A stretch of DNA of 64,000 nucleotides from Rapana venosa (GCA_028751875.1 CM054135.1:66931247-66995246); one strand, 5' to 3'. Positions 46,648 to 59,340 are shown, numbered from the stretch's first letter. Notes: generated by a model not told the origin, from the letters alone. Made by a program: numbers and translations.

Positions 46648-46930
46648 GTGTCCTATAACCTTTGTGGTCGTAGGAGAGCGAGGCATCAGAGACCTCAACT
46701 TCTCTAGGGGCCAGCATATTGAGGGTGGTGCCCATCTCCTCTCCCTCACTGCTTTACGTTCCCTGACCCTAAAGAGGCAGGTACCCATTTACAGCTGGGT
46801 GAAATAGGGGACTGTACTGAAGCCAAGGCGCTCAAATGGTCACCCATCCAATTTGGTAACCAGGCTGGACACTGCTTAACATTGGCTGGATGAAAGCGAG
46901 TACTCTGACCATTGAGCTATCCCGTCCCTA
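46648..46930 (-). mobile_element. Type C SINE
   Basis: A minus-strand match to the 52,195 copy over its full length. Tail-side 'CCTATAACCTTTGTGGTCGTAGG', 'CAGCATATTGAGGGTGG', 5S-like block at about 46,830-46,900, and tRNA-like start GGGACGGGATAGCTCAATGGTC at 46,905-46,928. It lacks the TTTACC tail. Confidence 0.87.
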
Positions 46931-47099
46931 TTGATCCCCATACTGATTGACATTGATTAAATCACTCAAGTAAAATTAATATTCATGAAATATTTCCCAA
47001 GTTCACTTTTTGGACCAAAACATTATCCATCAACGCACCACATGGAGAGTATGAACAGGTCTTTTGGAAAGGAAGGCACAGAATGTATGTCAGCATACA

Positions 47100-47190
47100 A
47101 ACAGTTCTCTCAGTTTGGAAAGCTGACAAGTTCCTGTCACGCGCTAGTATTTTTTTTTCACAAAGTGCATGCCCCACAGTAGCAATACAA
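47100..47190 (-). repeat. Dispersed repeat family X, inverted fragment
   Basis: 'AAAGCTGACAAGTTCCTGTCACGC' and 'GTGCATGCCCCACA' match 48,535-48,600, and 42,050-42,110 in reverse. Confidence 0.65.
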
Positions 47191-47199
47191 GATCATATT

Positions 47200-48019
47200 A
47201 AGTAATGTCAGCGCCAAACTAAAAACGCAGAATTGTGCAGACTTGTTTAAACGTGAAAAAATGGTGTGTAAAGTCAGCCTGTCTGATTTCTGTCAAGTAC
47301 CAGCATTGCAATTGTAGTCGATATTTTCTGCGTCCATTCTGTCTTTTCTTGTTTCTTGTTTCTTCTTCTTCCTTTCTTGGCTTTTCTGGTTGTTTCAGTC
47401 TCTTTATCAATCTGTCTGCTGTTGCAAATATAAGGACTAATCTATTCGTTGATGGATGGGTGGGTTGGGCAATTAATCAAGGACTGACAGACTGGATGGT
47501 TTATTGCAAGACAGTTTGGCTTGTTAATCAGCGTAATGAGTTGGCTGGTCAATCAATCATGCCATTATTGACTTAATAAACGACTTTTACAATGACAGGA
47601 CCGATCAGCTGAGTTAAGATTGGTTTAGTCAGTGGCCGTGACACTGTCAAACACCATCATTACAATTGTAGTCGTCATTGTCTTCTTACTTTTTGAGCCT
47701 ATAGTCTTTGCCATCCCTTGTTGTTATAAAAGACATGGAAAAAGATTTCAAGAAAATTTTACACAGTCTCTAAAATTACTAACAATAAAGATGATCGGAT
47801 AATTGTAGCATTTGTTTTCAGCACAAAGAGCACATTGGAAAAGTGTGTTAGGAAATGGATAAGGTGATGTCTTCTACACAATGAATTGTTAATTTAATAC
47901 CACACTGGTGTATAAACAAAATTGTTGTTTAACGCACCAAACAGGTGATTGTTTTGTTCCGATAACACTGGTGTTGCTTAAGCCAGGATAACACTATTTG
48001 CTTGTCTCAAGGTAGTGTA

Positions 48020-48020
<1 letters not shown>
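47200..48020. other. No gene recognised
   Basis: No frame or motif of note. Confidence 0.5.

Positions 48021-48023
<3 letters not shown>

Positions 48024-48057
<34 letters not shown>
48024..48057. repeat. (GA)n microsatellite
   Basis: A pure GA run. Confidence 0.96.
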
Positions 48058-48058
<1 letters not shown>

Positions 48059-48534
48059 TCAATTCAGCACAGACCCTAATTCTTCATGGCGAGGGTAAAA
48101 CCATGGTCCGTGTCCATGGTAGCCTAATTTAGTGTACTGTTAATGAATCTTTCGAGAGGAACAAATACTCGACTTTTTTAGGCCACTAAATGATTGTTTA
48201 TCTCATCAGTCAACTAAAATTAAGACAAAATATTACACTGGAAAAAGACGTATATCAATATATAATCTCCATATGTTGCTGCGATTAAAGGGGCAGACGG
48301 TGATATTGATTGACATTTATTGCTTCAGTCAAGTTTCAATACATATTTTTCCAGGTACAAGGGTTTTTTTTTTATAACAAAAACGTTATATTCAAAAAGC
48401 ACGATATGAACCGTATGGATAGCAATTTCCGAAAAACAAAGAAACAAAATGTCAGTCAACACAGAAACACAGTTATTAGGTGGGGTGGGGTTGTTTGTTT
48501 GTTTGTTTGTTGTTGTTGTTTTTTTGGGGGGATA

Positions 48535-48700
48535 GCTGGAAAGTTCCTGTCACGCATGTTTCCATGTTTTTTTCAGGGAGTGCATGTCCCCAGAACATTA
48601 GGGGCTCAGATTCAAACAACACGAGTGCCAGACGGACGACGGGGAATAATTGTACAAACGTGTGTAACCTGAAGAAAGTTGTGTGAGGTGCCAGACTGTG
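48535..48700 (-). repeat. Dispersed repeat family X, inverted copy
   Basis: On the minus strand 'CTGGCACTCGTGTTGTTTGAATCTG' matches the 35,910-35,940 core. The 3' side 'GCGTGACAGGAACTTTCCAGC' matches 42,090-42,115. It links copies 1 and 2 with the 42 kb copy, defining one family. Confidence 0.75.
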
Positions 48701-48919
48701 TCATGGCCGTGACGTTCTGACTGGGTATGATCTTTTAGCTAGAGTGCGAGAATTTCTTGTCGCACTGGAGCAAGATTACTGATACCAGTCGTCATAAACA
48801 TGAAACGACTGTGACTGACCACATGCCATAGAGATGAAGTCAGAGCATGCAGCCTGGAGACAACTGTCCACCTACGCGTCTCTCATGTCTCTCAACGACT
48901 ATCTAGGTCAAGGGACTTT

Positions 48920-48977
48920 TGGTGGTTGTGGTGGTGGTGGTGGTGGTGGTGACGACGACGATGGTGGTGATCATGAT

Positions 48978-49020
<43 letters not shown>
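48920..49020. repeat. (GGT)n/(GAT)n trinucleotide repeat
   Basis: GGT units, a short GAC block, then about 17 GAT units. Confidence 0.95.
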
Positions 49021-49022
<2 letters not shown>

Positions 49023-49029
49023 AAGCTGA

Positions 49030-50350
49030 GGATGGTAAAGCTGTAAAGAATCCATTTTGATAAAGAGCTGCCAAGAAAGATCCATGATAGACTCAGTTGT
49101 TGTGAAAGTTGATGACAGATTAAATGAAAATTGCCATGGTGTATAATTTCTATGAAGAGCTGTGGTGAATAACCACTAAGTAATTAATACCCATTAGAAG
49201 CTACATGACCACGTCTTAAACGTGGGCTTTGATTTTGATTAGTGTGAAATTGCTTCGAAACGCACAGTGTCATTATTGTATTTTATTACCAAAAATGTTG
49301 ATGATATAATCTGAGAGTGTAGAAATACACATAATTACCCTATAAAAGAAATTAATTGCAACATTAAAAAAATTATATGGTCTTCTCTTTGTATTCATGT
49401 TAGTTTTCTCTTTCTGTCCTTATTTCATTCACTGTGTTACTCTAGACCGCTTCTGTGAGATCGCAGATCCCCTTCTCAGATTCGTTATCTAGCTCTATAC
49501 CATTGTTATACAATACAATTCAGTGTAGATTTAAGCGCATCTTTTTACAACTTACAAATTTCACGGGTAACTTGTTCAAAAACAAAATACAAACACCGCC
49601 CAGATCCACCGCCTGCAATAAATTATATTAAAAAGAACCAACAAAACAAACAGCAAAACCAACCACTAAACAAACAAACAAACAACCAAACAAATAAACA
49701 CGGAGAAACGAAAATGCTGATAGACACGTGAAAGAAGAGAGAAGCTGTGATGAGGAGGAAAAACGACACAGACAAACACAGACGAAGACAGCTTCAACAA
49801 CAACAAAAAACTACAAAAACTAAAATTAGTCAATTTCAAATCAGAAAAAAGTGTTACACTGAAGACAAAATCATTCGTAGGCAAAAACATACGAGAGCGA
49901 AATAAGCACCAAAAAAACCCCCAAAACAAAGAAAAGAAACAAAATCGTAAAAAAAACAAACCAAAACAAATAAAAAGTTCAACAGACTTATGTAAGCAGC
50001 CAAAGATATCTTTCAGAAAAGCAACAAAAATGAAACTTAAAAACAAAGTCAAGCCATTTCTAATGATGCCACTTAACATTACACGTTTATCTCCACAGCT
50101 TTTGTTTTACCTCTTTTTTTTCTCATCTCCAGTCTACTTTGGCCGTGCTGTTATTCTTTTATTTCCTAATCTAGAGTCCTGCCGACTTTTACTGGTTTGA
50201 TTTTTGTTTTTGGCTACGCCATATTTATGTCTTTCTGCAATGGTATGTTTTATAAAGGACAAGAAGTTCAGCAGACCTGATAAAACTGGACTGCAGCCGT
50301 GATTTACATATAGGACTTATAGACTGCCATCAGTTCTAAATTTAGAGATC
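49030..50350. other. No gene recognised; T-poor tract at 49,620-49,990
   Basis: An A/C-rich, T-poor stretch similar in kind to 19,261-19,460. Minus-strand open frame 49,666-50,079 is a by-product of its Phe/Leu-rich complement. Confidence 0.5.
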
Positions 50351-50374
50351 GTTATATGCGTGTGTGTGGGAAAT

Positions 50375-50396
50375 GGGGGGGGGGGGGGGGGGGGGG
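50375..50396. repeat. Poly-G tract
   Basis: About 22 G in a row on the plus strand. Confidence 0.95.
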
Positions 50397-50504
50397 AGGA
50401 TAGTGCCTGCATGCTTTTGTCTTTTTGTTCTGTTACCTAATTCTTGTGTATCTGTTTGTAAACGCTTATAGCTTTCGTGGTGGAGATTAGGCGCATAAAA
50501 TATC

Positions 50505-50603
50505 CTTACTTACTTATTTAACTGACTTACTTTCTTACTTATTTACTTACTTACTTACTTCTTACCTACTTACTTACTTCCTACTCACTTACTAACTTAC
50601 TTG
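50505..50603. repeat. (ACTT)n microsatellite, degenerate
   Basis: TACT/ACTT tetramers with frequent single-base breaks. Confidence 0.92.
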
Positions 50604-50897
50604 TATATTGTGTGGTGGATCGTGATTGTTACCAGTGAAAGGGAATCATATCAATGTTAGCCACTATTATATACAATAGTTAAAAAGGTGGGGGGAGGGG
50701 GGAGGATTTTGTACGACTATTCTCAAATATAATTATACTGTCTGCTTTCACCCAACAGGGCATGGTGAATTTAAAAAAAATATTTGCACAGCTGAGTATA
50801 ACGCGAAAAACTTATTATAGTGTTATAACGATGTCTTATGACATGCGTGCTTAAAAGAAGGAAATGTTAGACTGATGCATTATGATAATGCATGCTT

Positions 50898-50925
50898 ACA
50901 CACACACACACACACACAGACACAC

Positions 50926-50984
<59 letters not shown>
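50898..50984. repeat. (CA)n microsatellite
   Basis: CA run with a GA and an AA interruption early on. Confidence 0.97.
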
Positions 50985-50986
<2 letters not shown>

Positions 50987-50998
50987 CTTTCTCGGGTT

Positions 50999-51130
50999 TC
51001 TACATTATTATATTGTATTGTATTGTATTGTACCTTTTATCACTTTCAGTAAGGACAGACTTCTCTGCCTGAATTTCGGACGACTCTCCCTGAGGAGAAT
51101 GCGTCGCCACAAGATCAGCGCCACTCGGGT
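50999..51130 (-). mobile_element. Type B SINE 3' part with (ATTGT)n tail
   Basis: Short ATTGT tail, then 'TCTCTGCCTGAATTTCGGACG', 'CTCTCCCTGAGGAGAATGCG' and 'AGATCAGCGCCAC'. Reverse-complemented, these equal the 18,800-18,870 part of the 18,487 copy. Confidence 0.8.
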
Positions 51131-51740
51131 TTTAAAAATATTTTTATCAATTAATTTTTCTGTCTGCACGTTCGTCAATATAATCTTTTCTATGAGAGTG
51201 CTTTTTTTCTTCTTCTTTTTTTACTACACGTATTGTACAAGGGACAATTCTTCTTGCTGCACTGATTGAATGAACACACACACACACACACACACAGCTA
51301 AGGAGGAGGAGGACAGAAAACTATATGCTGACGACAAACAAAGATGAATTTTTCTTTTTTTTACAGAAATACATAATGACATGGTACAAGTTCCATAAAA
51401 AAAGTGATTGCAGAAATTAATCTGAATTTCAAGCTATGATCATGACTTAATATTTTTCTGAAAAAAACACACACAAGCAGACATCAGACAATATCTATAA
51501 GAAATACTGTCACACATTTTATGTTTAAAAAAAAAAGCCTCAGACGAACGTAAAGCCAGGTTTTAAAGAACATTGCCGAATAGCTCAGAATACAGTCCAG
51601 TTCACAGAAGCAGGGGAGACAAATGAGCACACAGCCTGTTTTTGTGCCCCAACACTATGGGGTGAATGGAGGCTTCGTCTGTTATTTGTGTTTGCCATGG
51701 CTTTGCACAGATTACTGCCCGGCTTTGTCTGTGCTTGTTA
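51131..51740. other. No gene recognised
   Basis: AT-rich; a short CA run at 51,273-51,296. No convincing frame. Confidence 0.5.
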
Positions 51741-51742
<2 letters not shown>

Positions 51743-51787
<45 letters not shown>

Positions 51788-51823
51788 TTAGTGTGTGTGT
51801 GTGTGTATGTGTGTGTGTGTGTG
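51743..51823. repeat. (GT)n microsatellite, interrupted
   Basis: GT runs broken by TTGTTA and TAT. Confidence 0.96.
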
Positions 51824-52194
51824 CACGCAACTCGGAAGAAAGTAATGGGTTTTTTTTAAAAAGGCGGTCAACAAATAGCACTAAAAAATGAAGACACCCA
51901 CGTTAAAAATAACGGTAGTTGTATATCAACAAGATAAATGATTTTGTGTCTTTCAGTGGAAAGGAATCAATACCGTACTTCTTGCCACTTTAACTGTATA
52001 TTTCGCTGTAATTTGTTTGTACTTTAATTTTCAAAGAAAACTATTCATATGCCTCTCAGTATCACACAGAATAGCGGCTTTAAAAAGAATGGTTTTCAGA
52101 AGGTTTTCGCTACAGCTGTGTTAAATCAGCAACCAAATGTATGCTAATGTAAGAAACAAATAGTGCATAATTATCACTTGTACGTGAACACGTT

Positions 52195-52497
52195 GGGGAC
52201 GGGATAGCTCAGTGGTCGGAGCACTCGCTTTCCCCCAGCCAAGTTAAGCAGCCTCGAGCGTGGTTACCAGTTGGATGGGTGACCGTTTGCGCGACTTGGC
52301 TTCAGTACAGTTCCCCCAGTTCACCCAGCTGTAAATGGGTACCTGCCCTCTTTAGGGTCAGGGAAGGTAAAGTAACGAGGGAGAGGAGATGGGCGCCGCC
52401 CTCAATATGCTGGCCCTAGAGAAGTGAGGTCTCTGACGCCACGCTCCCCTACGACCTTATCGGTTATGGGACTCCTTTACCTTTTACCTTTTACGTG
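52195..52497 (+). mobile_element. Type C SINE, best copy (tRNA/5S chimera)
   Basis: tRNA-like start GGGGACGGGATAGCTCAGTGG (A-box match) is followed by a 5S rRNA-like block at 52,238-52,302. It then has a body unlike either, with 'TTCACCCAGCTGTAAATGG', 'TTTAGGGTCAGGGAAGG', 'GCGCCGCCCTCAATATGC', and a tail of CTTTTAC repeats. Length is about 300 bp. It shares start, block, body and tail order with the copies at 8,155, 10,250 and 46,648. Confidence 0.9.
52238..52302 (+). promoter_or_regulatory. 5S rRNA-like internal promoter block
   Basis: AAGTTAAGCA at 52,241-52,250 matches the 5S A box, and TTGGATGGGTGACCG near 52,271-52,285 matches the 5S C box, with GAGCGTGGTTA between them as in animal 5S rRNA. 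Known role in real 5S genes: TFIIIA binding and pol III initiation. Whether it is active here is not shown. Confidence 0.75.
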
Positions 52498-53520
52498 AAC
52501 ACTCCAGAGGTATGGGCACGTTTCTCGATCAAAAGTGGCCAACCAATCAGTCCAACAAGGCACAGTGCAAGGAGAGAGAATGGGATAAAGACAGGTGAGA
52601 TAGAAGAGAAACATTTCAGACTGGACAGGCACGAGGCCGAGTGAAGCACTGCGAGAGACAGAGTAAGTAAGATGAAGAGGGATGGTTGTCGGGTCATCCA
52701 TGGCCCCCTTACTGCAGAAAAAAACCTGCCAGTTATATGATGCGTTATAATGTAATGTAATGCAATGCAATATAGCAGTTTGCATTGTTTTCAAGGAAAA
52801 GTTCAGTCCAACACACAACGTAGCGGTGACTTGAACCCTGGCTCCTTACATAACCTCAGGTCACAAGTCATGCTAGGCGAACACTGAAACTTTCAAGCGA
52901 TGTTTCTGACAAACCAAGCTGCTCTACATACACATGTGAACTTTTTCCTGTGTCGCCTGAAAGAGAGAGAGAGAGAGAGAGAGGAGGGGGGGGGGGGGGA
53001 CAGACAGACAAACAGACAGACTGATAGACAGACAGAGACACAAAGAGAGGACCACTTTTTGTTGCCCTACAACAGAAACTTGTTAACTTTTAGCAGCTGA
53101 AAAGAAGAAACACATAGTGTAACTGCAGACTACTTATAACCAATGGGCTTGCATATTCTGTTACGCACTTAGCGTGTTTTTTTTCTTTCTATAGACTGTA
53201 TAGTCCACCAATGGCAATATCTGACTAAAAAGATTCAGACAGGAGAAAAGCGATGTAATTGTGCTGAAATTCTTACTGTAAGCAGGTAAATTTAAGTCTG
53301 AACCCCGTCTGTGTAATTACTGCAAAGGATTATCTAAATGTTACCTGCCCAGATGACGTAAGAAGTTGGAGTGTTAGCAGTTATTTGGTACTGTCAGGTG
53401 ATCTTCAAGTTATCCCTGGAGAAAGATTGAAATCTACAGACTGCGTTAATAACACCTTTCATTGTTGCGTGAGCTCACTGGACAAGTGCAGTGTTCGACA
53501 GATCCAAGTTATTTAGTCTT
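52498..53520. other. No gene recognised
   Basis: Contains GA and G runs at 52,962-52,998 and CAGA units. No convincing frame. Confidence 0.5.
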
Positions 53521-53529
53521 GAACAATGA

Positions 53530-53880
53530 GTCTTCTTCTTTACTGAACGCTCGGACAGCAACTATTGTTGTCTGTCATATGAGCGTTGTGCTGCCGTTAA
53601 GCGCCTGACAAGGTTTGCCCAGCACGTCCGAATTCAGCGAGGTAGAGAAATAAATATTATCTTTTTCTTTCTGGAAAAAAGCAGGAGAAAGGACCAAGAA
53701 AACATAAAACAGACAAGAAGGAGATGACAGGAAGAAAAGGAACAAGGCAGAAAGACAGAGAGGTGTAGAAAAGAGAGAATTGCTAGCAGGAAATTTCCAG
53801 AAGGTGGGGGTGCTGTTTATACTGACAGGCCCCCAGCATTCCCACAGGGGATACCTCTTCAAACCAGACCTACTTGTAGT
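53530..53880 (-). repeat. Dispersed repeat family Z, inverted copy
   Basis: Minus-strand match to 38,310-38,640, including 'CCTGTCAGTATAAACAGC', 'CCTTCTGGAAATT' and 'ATATGACAGACAACAATAG'. It is well diverged, so the two are old copies. Confidence 0.75.
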
Positions 53881-54800
53881 TGTCCACCAAAGATTGGAAT
53901 AATAATCCGCCTTAAAGTCTATTGCAGACGTTCACTTACCCCCACCCCATCCCCATCCTACCCCCAGATGAGGAAAGTGGTCAGAGGATTCCGTGAGTGT
54001 GAGTGATTATTCTCATTATCAGAGATGTTGGGAAAACGTTAAGAAACAGAGGATTTAGCAAAATAGCAATATAGTGGAAACAGATGCCATTTACATTTTA
54101 CTGGCTTAAAAAAATAAACAAAGAGAAAGATCCTTTTGTTCACCACAATTTTTATTTCTTTAAGAAAAAAGGAAGAAAGGCAGAACAAAGTAAGAAACAA
54201 AGGCCGAACCGGCAAGATAATTATAAGTTACAAACGAAAACAAAACAGATAATAATGAAAGATTTTTAAAAAAGAAGACCCTTAGCCTACTCCAGACTCC
54301 ACCAGTTAATTCCCCTTTCTCCAATGTTGTCTGTAATTCCTGTATTTTTTTTTCACCGTCAGATTTACAACAATGACCCCATAATCCTAAATCTTCCTGA
54401 CTCTGGTCCGTTCTTTAACATCTGCTGCTTAATTAACCTCCTTACACGTGTTTATGTCTCTCTGGAACAGATTGAGTTAAAGAACCCCAGAGCTTCAAAA
54501 GAACTAGACGGCCTTGAAATTCGGCCATGGGTTAACTTCAAATATCTGCTGTCTGATGAGATGGTTCTCTCAAGAACGAGTCTCATTTGTTTCCAAGTCT
54601 ATGAAAAAATGTGAATGTACAAATTTTGGAATGAACATCATGGCAATAGATAACAGCAAAATTAAAAACTATGTGTTTGGATAACAATAATAGTAATGCT
54701 GAAATATTCATAAATGAAGTATTTAGTGCACATCTTAAGTCTAACCAAGTTCTTGATGCACTAAGCATCTAAATGAGTGCACTCGTAATCAAGAAGAAAA
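53881..54800. other. No gene recognised
   Basis: A 96-codon frame at 54,324-54,614 has mixed composition but no motif I recognise. Confidence 0.45.
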
Positions 54801-54808
54801 AACCTTCG

Positions 54809-55025
<217 letters not shown>

Positions 55026-55286
55026 TCACACAGAGACACACAGAGATATTTTATTTATTTATTTATATTTTCATTTTAGTCTTTTATTGAGAGAGAGGAT
55101 ATCTTTAAAGAACAAAAGGAGGGGGGTAAGGCTTCTTTTACTGGCTTTGTTGTCAGACACACAAGACCTCTGACAGAAGAGGAGACAGGGTGACAAAAGA
55201 CTGGGTGTGTACCTACACCTTGCCCTCCTTTTCTGTCACCTTTGCATCCATGTTGTCCAAGTCTTGACCAGAATGGTGGACTATCA

Positions 55287-55290
<4 letters not shown>

Positions 55291-55332
<42 letters not shown>
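55291..55332. repeat. (TC)n microsatellite
   Basis: A pure CT run, complementary to the GA run 270 bp upstream. Confidence 0.97.
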
Positions 55333-55334
<2 letters not shown>

Positions 55335-55589
55335 ATGAAATATAAATTGAATATGGCGAATTTTTAACAAATCAAGCGTAATTTCAAAGGATATTGCAAA
55401 AATAAATTGTGGCTACCTTTTTGACATAACTGGTAAAAACAGGAAAAGAAGAAAAGAAACAAAATAAGTTTTGCAAGGTATTCCAAAGAGTATAATCATA
55501 ACTGCTGTAATGCAGTTTTTGTCTACACAGAATCTTGATGGCAGTGTCCATATTATATATGCCAGTTTTATATACCTCACCATGTGTTT

Positions 55590-56000
55590 GGTTATTTTAA
55601 AAAAAGACCATTTGTTTTACCTTTTCTCTTTTTAAAAAATCTCATCATTTGTTTCACCATATTTCACATATCTCACCATTTTTTCACCATTTTTTTCCAA
55701 ATCTCACTATTTATTTCGCCATTTTCCCCATTTCTCATCATTCGCTTTGCCTTTTTTAAAACATAAATCATCATTTGTTTCGCCATTTTGTCACATCTCG
55801 TTATTTGTTTTGCAATTTTCACATCTCTCTCAATTTGCTTTGCCATTTTTCACAGATATCACCATTTTTTACCCATTTTCACAGATCTCACCATTTGTTT
55901 CATCATTTTCTTTTCATATCTTCTTATTTGTTTTGCCATTTTTCATATATCTCATCATTTGTTTTGTCTTTTTTCACATATGTTATCATCCATTTGGCCA
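55590..56000. repeat. Degenerate ~35-bp AT-rich tandem array
   Basis: Repeated ATCTCATCATTTGTTTCGCC and ATTTTTCACAT motifs, about 12 imperfect copies, T-rich on the plus strand. A 232-codon frame (55,788-56,486) crosses it and exits into unique DNA. Confidence 0.88.
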
Positions 56001-56515
56001 ATTTTACACATAGCTTACCATAACTTATGGTTCACAGTGTTTTTGAATACACATAATCAAGTGATTAATGATTTGCTCCCAGGAAATAGACCCAGCGCAT
56101 TCAGTCACAAACAAGCCCAAAGTAATCAGAGAGTGGTCATTTCCTCCAAGCTAAGGGGTATCGTTATCCTGCCCATTCTGGGTGACCCTCCAGGGTGTAA
56201 AACTGGGGAATGCCAAACCATAACCTGCAACACATTCCTTCCAACTGAAATCGTGCACAGCTGTGGTCAGGAAGTGTGGGCTATAAAAGAAAACAAAACT
56301 CGCCTGCTGCTAACAGGACAATCATATTTCTTTATCTGCAGTACCCACCCAGCCATGCAGAGCTTATTAGAAAATATTTTTGTCTTTCTGGTTTGCTTGA
56401 GAGGTTTGGCTATCGGTTTTTTAGAGAAGAGACAAAGGTGCACTGGAGGAAAGGCAGAAGAGGGGGGGTGGGTGGGGGTGGAGTGAGGACTTGTAAGGGT
56501 GGATGACATTGGGGG
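56001..56515. other. Unassigned sequence with a TATA-box-like motif
   Basis: GGGCTATAAAAGAA around 56,278-56,292 is a strong match to a TATA box, but no transcript start or coding exon can be supported downstream. The end (56,460-56,490) is G-rich. Confidence 0.3.
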
Positions 56516-56516
56516 A

Positions 56517-56815
56517 GGTTAATGACAGTAGAAAGGGCGGAGTCTACATGCTGATTTGCATAATCCTACATTGAGCTGACACACCTCTTCACCTTGGCTG
56601 GCTGGGCTGTACCCCTTTTCCATGCAGTAATTGCACTATAGGGGACTTTTGACAGGTACATCAATCATTCTTTTTTTTAAAAATCTCTCGGTAGAATAGC
56701 TTGTACTTTTCCACTCTGGTTTTCCACCAATCAGAGGTAGGGTACCTCTTATGCTGACAGTTATTTGACACCTCCCCACCCCCATCCCCGCTCCTTCCTT
56801 TACCAAACTAAAAAT
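56517..56815 (+). repeat. Dispersed repeat family Y, copy 1
   Basis: Direct match to 59,750-60,050: GGCGGAG, ATTTGCAT, 'TTGGCTG-GCTGTAC-CC', 'GACAGGTACATC-ATCAT', TTTCCACCAATCA and TTATGCTGACAGTT-TTGACA in order. It is diverged but colinear over about 300 bp. No coding potential. Confidence 0.85.
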
Positions 56816-56997
56816 AAAAGAAGGCAGAAAAACTTTTTGGAGAGTCTGGTCTTGTACACCTTTTGGGGGCCATTTAGGTGCACTAGAGTAGACATTATGT
56901 CTCCAGATCTTGGCTTTGCCTATGGTGTCTCTACATTCACAACAAATCCATATTTAACATCATGTTCAGATGACTATTTCAATATCTTGAATAAAGA

Positions 56998-57062
56998 GCA
57001 GAGCAGAGCAGAGCAGAGCAGAGCAGAGCAGAGAGAGAGAGAGAGAGGAGGAGGAGGAGGAG
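56998..57062. repeat. (GCAGA)n-(GA)n-(GGA)n microsatellite
   Basis: About seven GCAGA pentamers, then GA and GGA units. Confidence 0.95.
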
Positions 57063-58225
57063 GAAGATCAGAAGAAAATGAGTGAACATTGACAACATGT
57101 TATCAAAATATAAAAGAGGAATGGCTGAAACTATTGCCAGATGTCACTACCAAAGTAACCACCACTGCTGCCACACAGCTCTAAAAGTGCTAAAGGAACC
57201 CTGATGGCAGCTGCATGGTAACTTTCAACACCTCCTCAATCACAGGCTGCCTTGTCATCAAATTTCCCAGGGAAAACCCACATCTGTTGGGAAACCATTT
57301 TCACACATCAGTGTCAAGTTGTTTCTTTTTTCAGCCAAAACTTCATTTTTCATTTCAGGCTAATCACAGATATTCATTATCAAGTGATGTATGGTTTTGC
57401 TTTATGTAAGCAGACACTGTGTTTTCCACTAAGAGAAACATAATCCATGAATGTATGGTTGATTCATTCTGCAGATATCAGGTATCTCATGCTTGTCAAT
57501 TGAAACCTTAATTTTTTATAGCCAAGAAGTGCTTCCATTGACAAACAAAAAACCCTGCCCAGCTGCTCTCAATATAATCACATTTCTTTGCCAGAAACAT
57601 GCACTTAGCCTCGAAAAAATGTCAAGAATTTTGGGAAAACTGGCATTGGATGTCCAGAAATATTGATGATGGTTGGTTTGGCTGGACAAGGCATCAGACC
57701 TGGGTAGAGTCTGTGTTCTCCTTACATCATTCTTCACTGAGGTGACATGTCTTGTTGCCCTGTTATCACTGTACTCTGTTTTCATTTGGTAATTGATTTT
57801 CATGTTCTCTCTTTTTTTAAATACTTTCTTCAGGCACATGCATCCTCTGTCTCATATGTGCATCTGCATAATTCAGAAGTATGATACTCCAGTCTGTTGA
57901 CAGGCGTTTAACACTGTCTTCATCCATGTCAAAAGCTAGGCACATAGCAGAGGAACTGAAGAGAAGGGAGGGGGGTCTCCATCTCTGAATATCTGTTAAG
58001 GTCCTGAATGTAAGTTACCTTTGTGTGCACTCGGGCGTATGTTATGCCTTTTTCTATTTGTTGAACCATCATCCCAAATATTCATTGCAAAATGTGCTTT
58101 TACGTAATATTCAAATGAATCAAGCATTTTCCAGTGCCCATGAGAGAGAGAGAGAATTTCATAGCCTAATTTATACAACATCTTGCCTAAACCTTTGTTT
58201 GGCAAAAGCCCACATCTGTAACACC
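57063..58225. other. No gene recognised
   Basis: Several short frames with no known motif. Confidence 0.5.
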
Positions 58226-58229
58226 TCTT

Positions 58230-59340
58230 GACACTAAAAAAAATCTGCCTTCTCTCCTGACAAATATGTCCCACTGCTTTGAAGATATTCAAAACTGGAT
58301 GATACAGGACAAATTACAGCTAAATGCAGATAAAACTGAAGCCATGCTTGAAGGGACCAAACACAAACTCTTCCATTACAACAGCTTCAATAGAACTCGG
58401 CAATACATCAGTCCCTCTATCCACTGCTGTGAAGTATCTATGTGTTGTTATTGACAACACACTCTCTATGCAAAAATTCATCACACGGACCTGTCAGTCG
58501 TGCTAGTATCGATTACGGCATACTAATGCAATTCGAAAGTACCTGTCTACTGATGCAACATCCAAATTTGTCATGTCTCTCAGTCTTTCAAGTCTGGACT
58601 GTTGCAATTCTCTTTTGGCTGGTCTGCCAGCATCATCTATCCACTCCCTTCAACATATACAAAACTCGGCAGCTCGAATAGTTCTCAGAAAGAAAAATAT
58701 GAGCACATTACCCCTCTCTTGCAATCTCTCCACTGGCTGCCTGTACCACAGAGAGTAAATTATAAGATCAGTACCCTCTGTTACAAATGTATCCACAAAA
58801 CTGCACCCTCCAACCTCTGTGAATGTCTTCACCTGTACACTCCTTCACCTTCCCTCCACTCTACTGCAGAGACTTTGTGCTTAGGAATTCCTAGATTCAA
58901 TCAATCCACCATTTGCCCTCGCTCTTCCTACCTGGAATGAACTTCCTCTCTCTCTTTGCCAAAAGCCTACTTATGACAGTTTTGAATCCAGCCTCAAGAC
59001 ATATTTATTTCAAACCTAAGATTTTTCCCTTCTCTTTCATATCAGAATTGTCCCACCTTCACTAACCTATGTCCCATCACCCTGCTAAATTATACGACCT
59101 CTGTGTGTGTGCATTCTTTTGAAAAACTTTTGACTATTAAAATGTTTATTTCATAGATTTGGTCTGCAGTGTACAATGTTTGCAATATCTGCTTGTTTAA
59201 ACTATTGATTGTTTGCCATTGGTTGCATGACTGTGTAAAAATAGGTTGAATGCAAGTGCTTTGATTTTTATTTGCAAGATATAGCGCTCTATAAGTTTCA
59301 TTTATTATTATTATCATTAATATTATTATTATTACCAAAA
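58230..59340 (+). pseudogene. CR1/L2-type LINE, 3' part, dead
   Basis: Reading across three frames: FEDIQNWMIQDKLQLNADKTEA (58,275-58,345), then IELGNTSVPLSTAVK. Next come LPASSIHSLQHIQNSAAR (about 58,625-58,678), HITPLLQSLHWLPVPQRVNYK (about 58,703-58,765), YTPSPSLHS and IPRFNQST (58,890-58,915). These are the classic post-catalytic blocks of CR1/L2-like RT proteins. The conserved C-terminal WN-LP block follows at 58,930-58,960 in degraded form. The 3' UTR (59,090-59,340) ends in AAGATATAGCGCTCTATAAG and ATT repeats, as in the 27,480 copy. Many frameshifts; YADD and everything upstream are missing. Confidence 0.87.

Noticed and set aside
46382..46807. 141-codon frame as a gene
   Set aside because: Its second half is the antisense of a type C SINE and the first half has no known motif.
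52238..52302. 5S rRNA gene
   Set aside because: Only the internal part is present, the acceptor ends are missing, and the block sits inside a SINE found in four copies.
55788..56486. 232-codon frame as a host gene
   Set aside because: Its first two thirds run through a T-rich tandem array and the rest has no recognisable domain.
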